NCBI RefSeq assembly: GCF_900106995.1
Contig: NZ_FNOK01000005.1
Span: 1-64,000, forward strand
Source of the DNA: Saccharopolyspora shandongensis
Lineage (GTDB): Bacteria; Actinomycetota; Actinomycetes; Mycobacteriales; Pseudonocardiaceae
Length of the DNA stretch: 64,000 nucleotides
Direction of reading: 5' to 3'
This document shows, piece after piece, positions 24,198-32,322 of this stretch (positions are counted from its first letter, which is position 1; the number at the start of each line of letters is the position of its first letter). A model generated the notes under the pieces. It was given only the letters and a program-made list of their open reading frames with translations. It ran no database searches and was not told the origin of the DNA. The position numbers were made by a program, and so were the translations under genes.

Positions 24198-25136
24198 TCA
24201 GGCGCCGGCGCGGAAGGTGCGGCGGTAGGCCAGCGGGGCGACGCCGATCGCGGTGTGCAGGTGCTGGCGCAGGGACGCGGCCGTGGCGAAACCGACCTGA
24301 GCGGCGATCTCCTCGATCGGCAGGTCGGTGGATTCGAGCAGGTGGCGGGCCCTGGCGATGCGCTGCTGGATGAGCCACCGGCCGGGGCTGAGCCCCACCT
24401 CGTTGCGGAACCGGCGGGCGAACGTGCGGCCGCTCATCCGGGCGTGCTCGGCGAGATCGGCCAGCGTCAGCGGTAGGTGCAGGTTCGCGGCCGCCCAATC
24501 CCGGGTCGGCGCGGTGCCCAGCTCGGACGGTTCGGGGACCGGCTGCTCGATGTACTGCGCCTGGCCGCCATCCCGCCATGGCGGCACGACGCACCTCCGC
24601 GCCACCTGGTTGGCCACCTCGCTGCCGTGGTCGGAGCGCACGATGTGCAGGCACACGTCGACGCCGGAGGCTGCGCCCGCGGAGGTCAGCACGTCGCCGT
24701 CGTCGACGAAGAGCACGTCCGGGTCGAGGAGCACGTTCGGGAACATCCGCCGGAACGGCTCGACCAGGCACCAGTGCGTGGTCGCCGGACGGCCGTCGAG
24801 CAGCCCGGCCGCGGCCAGCACGAACGCGCCGGTGCAGATCGACACGATTCGGGTGCCGGGGCGGATGAGCGCCAGCGCATCGGCCACCGGCTGCGGCAGC
24901 TCGGTGGTCACCTCCGTGAGGTCGTACGGCGGGATCACGACGGTGTCGGCGGTGCTCAGCGCCTCCGGGCCGTGCTCGACCGAGATCGTGAAGTCGGCGT
25001 CGCTGCGCACCGGGCCGCCGTCGGCGGTGCAGGTCAGCACCTCGTACCGGCGGCCGGCGCTGCCGAAGATCCGCTTGGGGATGCCCAGCTCGAACGGGTA
25101 CACGCCGTCGAGCGCCAGGACCACGACCCGATGCAT
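24198..25136 (-). CDS. GlxA/FtrA-type regulator (DJ-1/PfpI domain plus AraC DNA-binding domain)
   Basis: 312 residues. The N-terminal DJ-1/PfpI-like domain (VVVLALDGVYPFELGIPKRIFG, with ISICTGAFVLAAAGLLDGR) senses an unknown ligand. The C-terminal AraC double helix-turn-helix has LTLADLAEHARMSGRTFAR and PIEEIAAQVGFATAASLRQHL. Divergent from the oxidoreductase gene at 25207 across a 70-bp gap, so it probably activates that gene. Confidence 0.92.
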   Translation of the reverse strand: MHRVVVLALDGVYPFELGIPKRIFGSAGRRYEVLTCTADGGPVRSDADFTISVEHGPEALSTADTVVIPPYDLTEVTTELPQPVADALALIRPGTRIVSICTGAFVLAAAGLLDGRPATTHWCLVEPFRRMFPNVLLDPDVLFVDDGDVLTSAGAASGVDVCLHIVRSDHGSEVANQVARRCVVPPWRDGGQAQYIEQPVPEPSELGTAPTRDWAAANLHLPLTLADLAEHARMSGRTFARRFRNEVGLSPGRWLIQQRIARARHLLESTDLPIEEIAAQVGFATAASLRQHLHTAIGVAPLAYRRTFRAGA

Positions 25137-25206
25137 GGCACGATCCTATCGAATGTTGGCAATCAAGCCATTTCGCCGGGCTCGGCCGGGCGGCAGGCTG
25201 GCAGGC

Positions 25207-26157
25207 ATGAGTGAAGCCAGCAAGATGCGCGCCATCAGCCAGGACGTCCTCGGCGGACCCGAGGTGCTCCGGGAGGTGCGGCTCGACCGACCGGTTCCGG
25301 GCCCGAGCGAGGTGCTGATCCGGGTGCGCGCTGCCGGGCTCAACCCGACCGACTGGAAGCACCGGGCCCACAAGGTGTTCCTCGGCGAACCGCCGCTCGT
25401 CCTCGGCTGGGACGTCTCCGGTGTCGTCGAGGCCGTCGGGGTCGGCGTCACCCTGCACAAGGCGGGTGACGAGGTCTTCGGGATGCTGCCCTACCCGCAC
25501 GGCGTCGGCTCCCACGCCGAGTACGTGACCGGCCCGGCCCGGGCCTTCGTCCCCAAGCCGTCCAATGTGGACCACGTGCAGGCGGGTGCCATCCCGCTCG
25601 CCGCGTTGACGGCCTGGCAGGCCCTGGTGGACACGGCCCGCCTGCAGCCGGGGCAGCGCGTCCTGATCCACGCGGCCGCGGGCGGGGTCGGGCACTTCGC
25701 CGTGCAGATCGCCAAGGCGCGCGGGGCGCACGTGATCGGGACGGCCAGCGCGGGCAAGCACGAGTTCCTGCGCGGCCTCGGCGCCGACGAGCTGATCGAC
25801 TACCAGAATGTCGATTTCGCGGACGTCGTCAGCGATGTCGACGTCGTGCTGGACCCGCTCGCGGGCGACACCCGCACCCGCTCGCTGCGCACGCTCCGGC
25901 GCGGCGGTGTACTCGTGTCGATCCTGCCGTTCGGGCGGGAAGAAGACGCTGCCGAGGCGGAGCGCCGCGGCGTGCGGGTGGAGCTGTTGCTGGTCGAGGC
26001 CGATCAGGAGGGCATGCGCGCCATCGCCGAACTCGTCGAGTCGGGCCGGCTGCGCCCGGAAATCGCCGAAGTGTTCCCGCTGGCGGACGCGGCCAAGGCC
26101 CACGCTGTCGGCGAAACCGGCCGCACCACCGGGAAACTGGTGCTCGCGGTGGAGTGA
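25207..26157 (+). CDS. NADP-dependent quinone oxidoreductase-like enzyme (MDR family, zinc-free)
   Basis: 316 residues of the medium-chain dehydrogenase/reductase fold: an N-terminal GroES-like domain (LIRVRAAGLNPTDWKHRA ... LGWDVSGVVEAVG) and a Rossmann domain with VLIHAAAGGVGHFAVQIA. The catalytic zinc ligands of alcohol dehydrogenases are absent, which points to quinone or enone reduction with NADPH. Start ATG at 25207. It shares a divergent promoter region with the GlxA-type regulator. Confidence 0.92.
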   Translation: MSEASKMRAISQDVLGGPEVLREVRLDRPVPGPSEVLIRVRAAGLNPTDWKHRAHKVFLGEPPLVLGWDVSGVVEAVGVGVTLHKAGDEVFGMLPYPHGVGSHAEYVTGPARAFVPKPSNVDHVQAGAIPLAALTAWQALVDTARLQPGQRVLIHAAAGGVGHFAVQIAKARGAHVIGTASAGKHEFLRGLGADELIDYQNVDFADVVSDVDVVLDPLAGDTRTRSLRTLRRGGVLVSILPFGREEDAAEAERRGVRVELLLVEADQEGMRAIAELVESGRLRPEIAEVFPLADAAKAHAVGETGRTTGKLVLAVE

Positions 26158-26179
26158 TCCAGCGCCGTTCTGGACGGGA

Positions 26180-27340
26180 TCACGCCACCGAAAGCCGCTG
26201 GCGGGTCTCGGAGACCCGGGGCGACCACGGGGCCAGCTCCTCGGCCTTGGCCAACGCCGCGCGCGCGGCGGCGTTGTCGTGGCACGCCATGTGCGCGCGG
26301 GCGAGCGTGGCGAGGTCGTCGGCGCGGGAGAGCGGGGAGTGGTTGAACTCGGCGCCGGTCGTGGCGAGGCGGACGGCGCGGTCCGCATCGCCCTCGATCA
26401 GCGCGAGGAGTCCATTGGCGCCGCTCAGCTCGAACTCCGGGTAGCCGAGCTTGATCGAGTCTTCGAGCGCCTTCTTGGCGGTCGGCAGCAGGGTTTCCGC
26501 GGGCAGCTGGCCGGCTTCCACCGCCTTGAACCCGAGCCCCGCCAGGCCCGCCAACAGGTAGGGCATCTTGCGCGGCGGGATTTCGTCGCTGTTCGCCAGC
26601 AGCTTCAGCATCAGCATGACGCCCGTCGCGTAATCGCCGCGCGACTCCAGCACGGAGATCTGGCACGTGACGGTTCCGCTCAGTCCCGGATACCGCGCGG
26701 CGAGTTCATCGGCCTGCTCCTGCGCGCGATCGATGTCTCCCTTGCGCAGGGCCTCGTACACCCGAGCGGCCAGCGGCGCCGACAGGAAGTCGGCGCGTTC
26801 GGGATCCTTCAGGCGAGGCAGCGAGAAGAGCAACCAGCCGGTCGACGTGGTCAGCGGAACCCGCATCGGCCACAACTTGTAGAGCATCAACGGCGTTGCG
26901 GCGAGCACGAAGCCGCGCCAGAACGGACCGTCGGCGAGCAGCCAGCCCATCACGACGGCCGCGACACCCACCAGCGCCGACAGCAGGCCGGCCAGCCAGC
27001 AGCGCAAGATCACCGGGGAACGCCACGGGCCGATCTGAGCCCGCAGCGTGATGGGCAGGGACCGGATCGTGAAGGTCACGTGGCCGAGCCGCCACGACGC
27101 GACCTCCCGCATCGCGCCGAAGATCACCTGCCGGACCCGCAGCCCGAAAACCACCGAACCCAAGAGCAAACCCAGCTGCGTCGCCATCGGCAGCAAGATC
27201 ACCCCGACCAAGGCGCCGAGCCAACCGATGGCCGCCCCGGCCGGTCCGCTGCCGGCGATCAGCTCCACGGCCACCACGGCGACCGCACCCGCCACGCCGG
27301 CTATGACCCAAGGGCGGAACAAAAGACTCTGAGCTCGCAC
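26180..27340 (-). CDS. Membrane protein with TPR-like C-terminus; possible inactive M50 protease relative
   Basis: 386 residues. About five hydrophobic segments fill the first 180 residues, followed by TPR-like helices (ARVYEALRKGDIDRAQEQADEL ... ALIEGDADRAVRLATTGAEF). In the membrane half, FGLRVRQVIFGAMREVASWRLG and TIRSLPITLRAQIG resemble the post-active-site region of site-2 (M50) proteases. The place where HExxH is expected reads ATQLG, and no NPDG motif is seen. This suggests a catalytically dead relative, but the homology is only inferred by eye. Divergently placed from repeat cluster E. Confidence 0.65.
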   Translation of the reverse strand: MRAQSLLFRPWVIAGVAGAVAVVAVELIAGSGPAGAAIGWLGALVGVILLPMATQLGLLLGSVVFGLRVRQVIFGAMREVASWRLGHVTFTIRSLPITLRAQIGPWRSPVILRCWLAGLLSALVGVAAVVMGWLLADGPFWRGFVLAATPLMLYKLWPMRVPLTTSTGWLLFSLPRLKDPERADFLSAPLAARVYEALRKGDIDRAQEQADELAARYPGLSGTVTCQISVLESRGDYATGVMLMLKLLANSDEIPPRKMPYLLAGLAGLGFKAVEAGQLPAETLLPTAKKALEDSIKLGYPEFELSGANGLLALIEGDADRAVRLATTGAEFNHSPLSRADDLATLARAHMACHDNAAARAALAKAEELAPWSPRVSETRQRLSVA

Positions 27341-27426
27341 AAGGACGAAAGCGTACGGGACCGGGCGGCGGCCGATACCCGCTTTCGACCAGGCCCCCGA
27401 CCACCGACGGTGCCGACACCCGCCGC

Positions 27427-27697
27427 AAGCATGGGAACTTTCCTGTCACCGACCGCAGGCGCGGTGTGAGCATGGGAACTTTCCTGTCACCGACCGCAGG
27501 CGCGGTGTGAGCATGGGAACTTTCCTGTCACGGATGGCAGAGCCTGGCCGTGAGGATGGGAACTTTCCTGTCACCGAGCATGAGGCGGCGCGAAGGATGG
27601 GAACTTTCCTGTCAGCGGGGGCGCCTTCGGGCTGGGCAGGTCGCGGCGTGAGCAAGGGAACCTTCCTGCCACAGGTGGCAGGAAGGTTCCCTTGCTC
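27427..27697 (+). repeat. Dispersed 23-bp repeat, cluster E (5 direct copies plus an inverted pair)
   Basis: Direct copies at 27427-27449, 27468-27490, 27509-27531, 27552-27574 and 27593-27615, all with AACTTTCC. The first three are spaced exactly 41 bases with identical 18-base spacers (27450-27467 and 27491-27508), a recent tandem duplication. Two further copies, 27650-27672 and 27675-27697, are perfect reverse complements. The array fills the gap between two minus-strand genes. Confidence 0.94.
27650..27697. terminator. Perfect 23-bp inverted repeat pair at the 3' side of the rhodanese gene
   Basis: GAGCAAGGGAACCTTCCTGC then CAC, a 2-base AG centre, and the exact reverse complement. Both arms carry the same variants (CAAGGG for CATGGG, TGCCA for TGTCA), so the pairing is complete. 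It begins 17 bases beyond the minus-strand rhodanese stop and may act as a terminator or cruciform. Confidence 0.7.
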
Positions 27698-27713
27698 GCA
27701 GTTGGTCGGGGTG

Positions 27714-28139
27714 TCAGGCGTTGGTGGTGACGGGGAGGCCGGCCGCCTTCCAGGCCCGGAAACCGCCCGCCAGGTCCGTGGCCTTCGTCAGGCCAAGACC
27801 CTTCGCCTGGGCGGCCGCGAGGCTGGAGGCGTAGCCCTCGTTGCACACCAGGACTACCGGGCGGTCGGGGTGCAGGCCGTCCAGCCGGTGGCCGCCGGCC
27901 GGGTCCAGCCGCCACTCCAGCACGATCCGCTCCACCGTCAGCGAGCCCGGGATCTCGCCTTCGGTGAGGCGGTCGGACTGGGGCCGGATGTCGATGATCA
28001 GGCCGCCGTCCTGCTGCAACGCGAACGCCTCCCGCGGGGAGACGCGGGTGAGCTTCGCGCGCGACTCGGCCAGCAGGTGGTCGATGCCGTACGGGCCGGT
28101 CGCGATGCTGGCCTGGCGCTGGAACGGGATCTCGCTCAT
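27714..28139 (-). CDS. Rhodanese-like sulfurtransferase
   Basis: 141 residues, one rhodanese domain. The active loop VVLVCNEGYASSLAAAQ holds the persulfide-forming cysteine, and LIIDIRPQSDRLTEGEIPGS is the CH2A-type motif. The ATG at 28139 overlaps the cysteine dioxygenase stop (ATGA), so the pair is co-translated. Together they convert cysteine to sulfinate and handle sulfane sulfur, a common actinobacterial cysteine-catabolism unit. Confidence 0.92.
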   Translation of the reverse strand: MSEIPFQRQASIATGPYGIDHLLAESRAKLTRVSPREAFALQQDGGLIIDIRPQSDRLTEGEIPGSLTVERIVLEWRLDPAGGHRLDGLHPDRPVVLVCNEGYASSLAAAQAKGLGLTKATDLAGGFRAWKAAGLPVTTNA

Positions 28140-28774
28140 CCGAGCTCCTTCGGCTGCGGTGCGGACGGTTGCGGTGCGTGGATCCGCTGCGGCGGAACCG
28201 GCGGAACTTCGGCGAGATCCGAGTAGTAGCGGACCGGCAGCAGCGGCGGCGAGTACGCGTGCACGCTCGCCGAGTTCACCGAGCTGACGTTGCGGACCTG
28301 GTGGGCGCGCCCGCTGCCGAAGCCGACGCCCGAACCGACGTCGTGGTGCACGGTGCGCACCGGGCCCGCGGGATACCGGTAGTCCTCCCGGAGCGCGCCG
28401 AACAGTACGGAGAACGAGCCGGACGCGCCACCGTGGTCGTGCGGCTTCGTGCCTTGCTCCGGCGCCCACGACAGCAGCCACAGCTCGACGCCTCCGGTCA
28501 GGCCGAGCTTGGCCCACCAGCGTTGCTGGTCGTCGACCCGGACGATGTCGAGCAGCGGGCCGGTCAGCTCGGACGTGACCAGGCTGGTGAGGTCGCGCAG
28601 TTCGCGCGGGCTCCACAGCAGGTGGTCGGGGCGGATCAGATCGTGCAGCAGCGGCAGGTCGAGGCCGGGGTGCATTTCGACCGCGCCGGGCGCGGGAACC
28701 GGTTCGGTCGGGGTGTATTCGGAAACGGGGGTGGTCGGGTTGCCGTTGGACGGGTGCTGTCGCACAGCGCTCAT
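28136..28774 (-). CDS. cdo: Cysteine dioxygenase (type I)
   Basis: 212 residues. Iron(II) cupin enzyme that oxidises cysteine to cysteine sulfinate. Metal ligands are visible in GTKPHDHGGASGSF (two histidines) and GRAHQVRNVSS (third). Start ATG at 28774 with TTGGAG six bases upstream. The same frame extends upstream without a stop to a GTG at 28825, which would add a cysteine-rich N-terminus (CVSCRAH); I prefer the ATG. Preceded by a leader peptide frame (28904-28975) and a stem-loop (28821-28842), which suggests cysteine-responsive attenuation. Confidence 0.92.
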   Translation of the reverse strand: MSAVRQHPSNGNPTTPVSEYTPTEPVPAPGAVEMHPGLDLPLLHDLIRPDHLLWSPRELRDLTSLVTSELTGPLLDIVRVDDQQRWWAKLGLTGGVELWLLSWAPEQGTKPHDHGGASGSFSVLFGALREDYRYPAGPVRTVHHDVGSGVGFGSGRAHQVRNVSSVNSASVHAYSPPLLPVRYYSDLAEVPPVPPQRIHAPQPSAPQPKELG

Positions 28775-28820
28775 GCGTGTCTCCAAGTTCGTGTCTTGCA
28801 AATGAGCACGGCACGACACG

Positions 28821-28842
28821 CACACCCCGAGATGGGGGCGTG
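28821..28842 (-). promoter_or_regulatory. Stem-loop between leader peptide and cysteine dioxygenase
   Basis: In the minus-strand RNA, CACGCCCC pairs with GGGGUGUG (one G-U pair) around a 6-base loop. It lies 46 bases before the dioxygenase start and 61 bases after the leader peptide stop, placed to act as an attenuator or ribosome-access switch. Function is inferred. Confidence 0.45.
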
Positions 28843-28903
28843 ATTCGGTGGATTGATTCGTCGGGCCGCGCGATGAGCCTGGAAGGGCGGTAGCAGAACC
28901 GCT

Positions 28904-28975
28904 TCAGCGACAGGCGGAGGTGACGACCAGGAAGAGGTCGGTCACGCGATCGCGGGTGAGAAACGAATCGGACAC
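28904..28975 (-). CDS. Leader peptide upstream of the cysteine dioxygenase operon
   Basis: A 23-codon frame beginning GTG TCC GAT and ending ...VTDLFLVVTSACR-stop. The pattern (Arg-rich middle, DL-hydrophobic, then S-A-C-R at the end) matches the short putative leader peptides found before actinobacterial cysteine and sulfur operons. Its single cysteine codon, next to the stop, could make leader translation sensitive to charged tRNA-Cys. No clear ribosome binding site; it may be translated from a leaderless mRNA. The dioxygenase starts 129 bases downstream. Confidence 0.72.
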   Translation of the reverse strand: MSDSFLTRDRVTDLFLVVTSACR

Positions 28976-29235
28976 GCCTGCGATCGTGGCACGGTCGTGG
29001 GGATCGTGCCAGCACGCTCGCGGTCGTCCCGGTATCTGGGCACCCGGCGTGCGCTCGTGCGGCCGGGATCAGCCGGGCGGGCGAGCACAGGATGCGCCCG
29101 GCCGCAACTGCTGACGGAGCAGACGGAACAATGGGGCTCCGGAGGGACCGGCCGGAATCTGCGGCGGTCCGGACGGAGATGAACCGCCTGCGCGTCGCCC
29201 GCGGCGCCGCGGTCAGTCACGGCTGGGAGGTAGAC

Positions 29236-30024
29236 GTGGACGACCTGGTCATCCGGATGGATGGCGTCGGTGTTCGGCGGGGCACGACGACGCTGGTGGC
29301 CGACGTGAACTGGTCGGTTGAGCTCGACGAGCGCTGGGTGGTGCTGGGCCCCAACGGGGCGGGCAAGACGACGCTGCTGAAGATGGCCAGCACCGAGATG
29401 CACCCGAGCGAGGGCAGCGTCGACGTGCTCGGCGAACGGCTCGGCAAGACCAACGTGTTCGACCTCCGTCCCCGCATCGGCCTGTGCTCGGCCGCGCTGG
29501 CGGCCCGCATCCCCGGTGACGAGCTGGTCCGCGACGTCGTGGTCAGCGCCGGATATTCGGTCGTCGGCCGGTGGCGCGAGGAATACGACGCGATGGACAC
29601 CGACCGGGCGGCCGAGCTGCTCGACCTGCTCGGCGTGGCGCACCTCGCCGACCGCGAGTTCGCGACGTTGTCCGAAGGGGAGCGCAAGCGCACCACCATC
29701 GCGCGTGCTCTGATGACCGACCCCGAGCTGCTGCTGCTCGACGAACCGGCCGCGGGGCTGGACCTGGGCGGCCGGGAGGACCTGGTGGCGCGGCTGTCCG
29801 CGCTGGCCATGGACCCGGACGCGCCCGCATCCGTGCTGGTCACCCACCACGTCGAAGAGATCCCGCCGGGCTTCACGCACGGCATGCTGCTGCGCGAGGG
29901 CGGCATCGTCGCGCAGGGCCTGCTGGAAGACGTGCTCACCGAGGACAACCTGTCGAAGACCTTCGACCAGGACCTGGAGCTGCAGCGCAGCGGCGCCCGT
30001 TACTTCGCCCGGCGGCGCGGCTGA
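29236..30024 (+). CDS. ABC transporter ATP-binding protein (orphan)
   Basis: 262 residues with Walker A LGPNGAGKTTLLK, signature TLSEGERKRTTIARAL and Walker B ELLLLDEPAAGLDLG; the H-loop is VLVTHHVEEIP. The sequence resembles the YlmA/ModF-like class of single ATPases annotated as iron or molybdate ABC ATPases. No permease is adjacent, so its partner is unknown. Start GTG at 29236 follows GGGAGG. The 260-base gap before it holds the leader peptide promoter on the other strand. Confidence 0.9.
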   Translation: MDDLVIRMDGVGVRRGTTTLVADVNWSVELDERWVVLGPNGAGKTTLLKMASTEMHPSEGSVDVLGERLGKTNVFDLRPRIGLCSAALAARIPGDELVRDVVVSAGYSVVGRWREEYDAMDTDRAAELLDLLGVAHLADREFATLSEGERKRTTIARALMTDPELLLLDEPAAGLDLGGREDLVARLSALAMDPDAPASVLVTHHVEEIPPGFTHGMLLREGGIVAQGLLEDVLTEDNLSKTFDQDLELQRSGARYFARRRG

Positions 30025-30162
30025 ACTCAGGACCGGAGGCTCCGCCACGGGACCGAAGAACGTTCCGGGCCGAGCGGCCGTTGAGATCCGTGACACAGCA
30101 GCGGTGGGGCGGTGCGCGATAGCCTGCCCGGCGAGGTGGCGGTTCGACGAGGAGGTTGCTGC

Positions 30163-30945
30163 GTGGGCGAGTTCGTCAGGCTTGAGGTGGACGGCGCGAT
30201 CGGGACGATCCGGTTGGATCGGCCGCCGATGAACGCCTTGAACCGGCAGATCGAGGTCGAGCTGCGGGAAACGGCGATCGAGGCCGCCGAGCGCTCCGAC
30301 GTTCGCGCCGTGATCGTCTACGGCGGCGAGAAGGTCTTCGCGGCGGGCGCGGACATCAAGGAAATGGCCGAGATGTCCTACACCGACATGGCGCGCAAGG
30401 AGGAGCGCGGCCTGTCGGACGCGATGCGCCAGGTCGCCGCCATCCCGAAGCCGACCGTGGCAGCCCTCACCGGTTACGCCCTCGGCGGCGGCTTCGAGCT
30501 GGCGCTGAGCTGCGACCGGCGCATCGCCGGGGAGAACGTCAAGGTCGGCCAGCCCGAGATCCTGCTGGGCGTCATCCCCGGCGCCGGCGGCACGCAGCGG
30601 CTCGCCCGCCTGATCGGGCCCAGCAAGGCCAAGGACATCATCTACACCGGACGTTTCGTCGACGCCCAGGAAGCGCTTTCGCTGGGCATGATCGACGAGG
30701 TCGTCGCGCCCGATGAGGTGTACGCGGCGGCGCGCCGCTGGGCCGAGCAGTTCACCGGCGGTGCGGCCCGCGCGCTGGCCGCGGCGAAGGCGGCGATCGA
30801 CGGCGGACTGGACGTCGACCTGGACAACGGGCTGAAGCTGGAGACCCACCTGTTCGCGGGCACCTTCGCCACCGAGGACCAGAAGATCGGCATGCGCTCG
30901 TTCATCGAGAACGGGCCCGGCAAGGCGAAGTTCACCGGTAACTAG
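30163..30945 (+). CDS. Enoyl-CoA hydratase
   Basis: 260 residues of the crotonase fold. The oxyanion-hole segments FAAGADIKEMAEM and ALTGYALGGGFELALSCDRR are intact, and the catalytic glutamates are in place in GQPEILLGVIPGAGGTQRLARLIG. Hydrates trans-2-enoyl-CoA in beta-oxidation. Start GTG at 30163 with AGGAGG eight bases upstream. Confidence 0.94.
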   Translation: MGEFVRLEVDGAIGTIRLDRPPMNALNRQIEVELRETAIEAAERSDVRAVIVYGGEKVFAAGADIKEMAEMSYTDMARKEERGLSDAMRQVAAIPKPTVAALTGYALGGGFELALSCDRRIAGENVKVGQPEILLGVIPGAGGTQRLARLIGPSKAKDIIYTGRFVDAQEALSLGMIDEVVAPDEVYAAARRWAEQFTGGAARALAAAKAAIDGGLDVDLDNGLKLETHLFAGTFATEDQKIGMRSFIENGPGKAKFTGN

Positions 30946-31041
30946 GCCCGGACGGAACGAATCGTGACAGCCCGCCCCACCAGTCCGCCCTGCGCTTCCG
31001 TTGCCGGAGCGCGGTTCCGGCAACGGCGTTGAGGAGTTCTG

Positions 31042-32220
31042 GTGGGGTACGGCTTCGACCTCGAGGATGTCGCGTTCCTGCGCTCGGCGGCCGGGCGGGA
31101 CGCCGTCGCCGAGCTTTCCGGGCTCGCGCTGACCAATTCGACGCGGCTCAACGACGTCGCCGCCGCTCGCAAGCTCGTCGGTGCGCGGTTCGCGGCGGCC
31201 GCGCTGGAGACGGCCGTGCTGCGGCGCAAGGCCGAGTCCAAATTGGACGACCCCGTCGGCTGGTTGTTCACCGATCCGGCGCTGCAGCAGGCGACGGCGA
31301 GCGTGGTGGCGCGGCATCGCGCGCAACGGTTGGCCGGGCGCGACGTGCACGATGTGACCTGCTCCATCGGCGCGGATCTGGCCGCCCTGGCCGCCGTCGC
31401 CCGCCGTTGCGTGGGCTCCGACCTCGATCGAGTCCGGTTGTCCATGGCCCAGCACAACCTCGCGGTTGCCGGGCGGTCGGTGGCGCTCGTGGAAGCCGAC
31501 GCACTGCGCCCGGTGACCCGCGGCACGGCCGTGGTCGCGGACCCGGCGCGCCGGGACGACGCCGGTCGGCGTCGCTGGAACCCAGCGGATCTCGTCCCAC
31601 CGCTGGACGACCTGCTCGACGTCTACGCAGGGCGCGATCTCGTGGTGAAGTGCGCCCCGGGGCTGGACTTCGCGGCGGTCCCGGACACCGCCGAGGCCGA
31701 GGTGGTGTCGCTGGCCGGGCAGGTTCGGGAAGCCGCGCTGTGGTTCGGCGGGCTGGCGGACCCGCAGGTTCGGCGCCGGGCGACGGTGCTGCGGCCAGAC
31801 GGCACCGGTTGGACGATCACCGACGCAGAGCCGGACGACTGCCCGGCCGTCGAGGTCCGGCAGTGGATCGTGGACCCGGACGGAGCCGTGGTGCGCGCCG
31901 GGCTCGTCCGGCACTACGCCGCGCGGCACGGGCTCGCCCAGCTCGACCCGCACATCGCCTACCTGACCGGCGACGAGCCGCCCCCGGGCGTCCGCGCCTT
32001 CCGGGTCTTCGAGTACTGCCGCTACCACGAGAAGTCGTTGCGCGCCCTGCTGCGCAGGCACGAGGTGGGCAGGCTGGAAATCCTGGTCCGCGGCGTCGAC
32101 GTGGATCCGGATGCGCTGCGCCGCCGCCTCAAGCTCAAGGGTTCGCGGGAAGCCTCCGTGGTGTTGACCAGGGTCGGCGACACCGCGATGGCGTACCTGT
32201 GCCGCGCCGAGCGCACATGA
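31042..32220 (+). CDS. Class I SAM methyltransferase with THUMP-like C-terminal domain
   Basis: 392 residues. A helical N-terminus precedes a SAM-binding Rossmann core (VHDVTCSIGADLAALAAVARRCVGSDLD; then VVADPARRD, an acidic/DPPR-like loop), followed by a domain ending RGVDVDPDALRRRLKLKGS that matches the THUMP-like domain of actinobacterial methyltransferases. Probably an RNA methyltransferase; target unknown. Starts at GTG 31042 preceded by GAGGAG. hrpA follows about 100 bases downstream in the same direction. Confidence 0.85.
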   Translation: MGYGFDLEDVAFLRSAAGRDAVAELSGLALTNSTRLNDVAAARKLVGARFAAAALETAVLRRKAESKLDDPVGWLFTDPALQQATASVVARHRAQRLAGRDVHDVTCSIGADLAALAAVARRCVGSDLDRVRLSMAQHNLAVAGRSVALVEADALRPVTRGTAVVADPARRDDAGRRRWNPADLVPPLDDLLDVYAGRDLVVKCAPGLDFAAVPDTAEAEVVSLAGQVREAALWFGGLADPQVRRRATVLRPDGTGWTITDAEPDDCPAVEVRQWIVDPDGAVVRAGLVRHYAARHGLAQLDPHIAYLTGDEPPPGVRAFRVFEYCRYHEKSLRALLRRHEVGRLEILVRGVDVDPDALRRRLKLKGSREASVVLTRVGDTAMAYLCRAERT

Positions 32221-32322
32221 GTGCCCTGGGCCACTCGATTTCCCATTCCGGGCGGCCGCGCTGTGAGCGTGCCGAAAACCAGAGGCAGCCCGTGCGGCGC
32301 CTTCTCTATGCTTGGACGAAGT

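Noticed and set aside
27427..27697. Possible CRISPR array from the regularly spaced repeats
   Set aside because: Spacers range from a few to about 45 bases, some are identical to each other, repeats occur in both directions and at six places, and there is no cas gene or leader.
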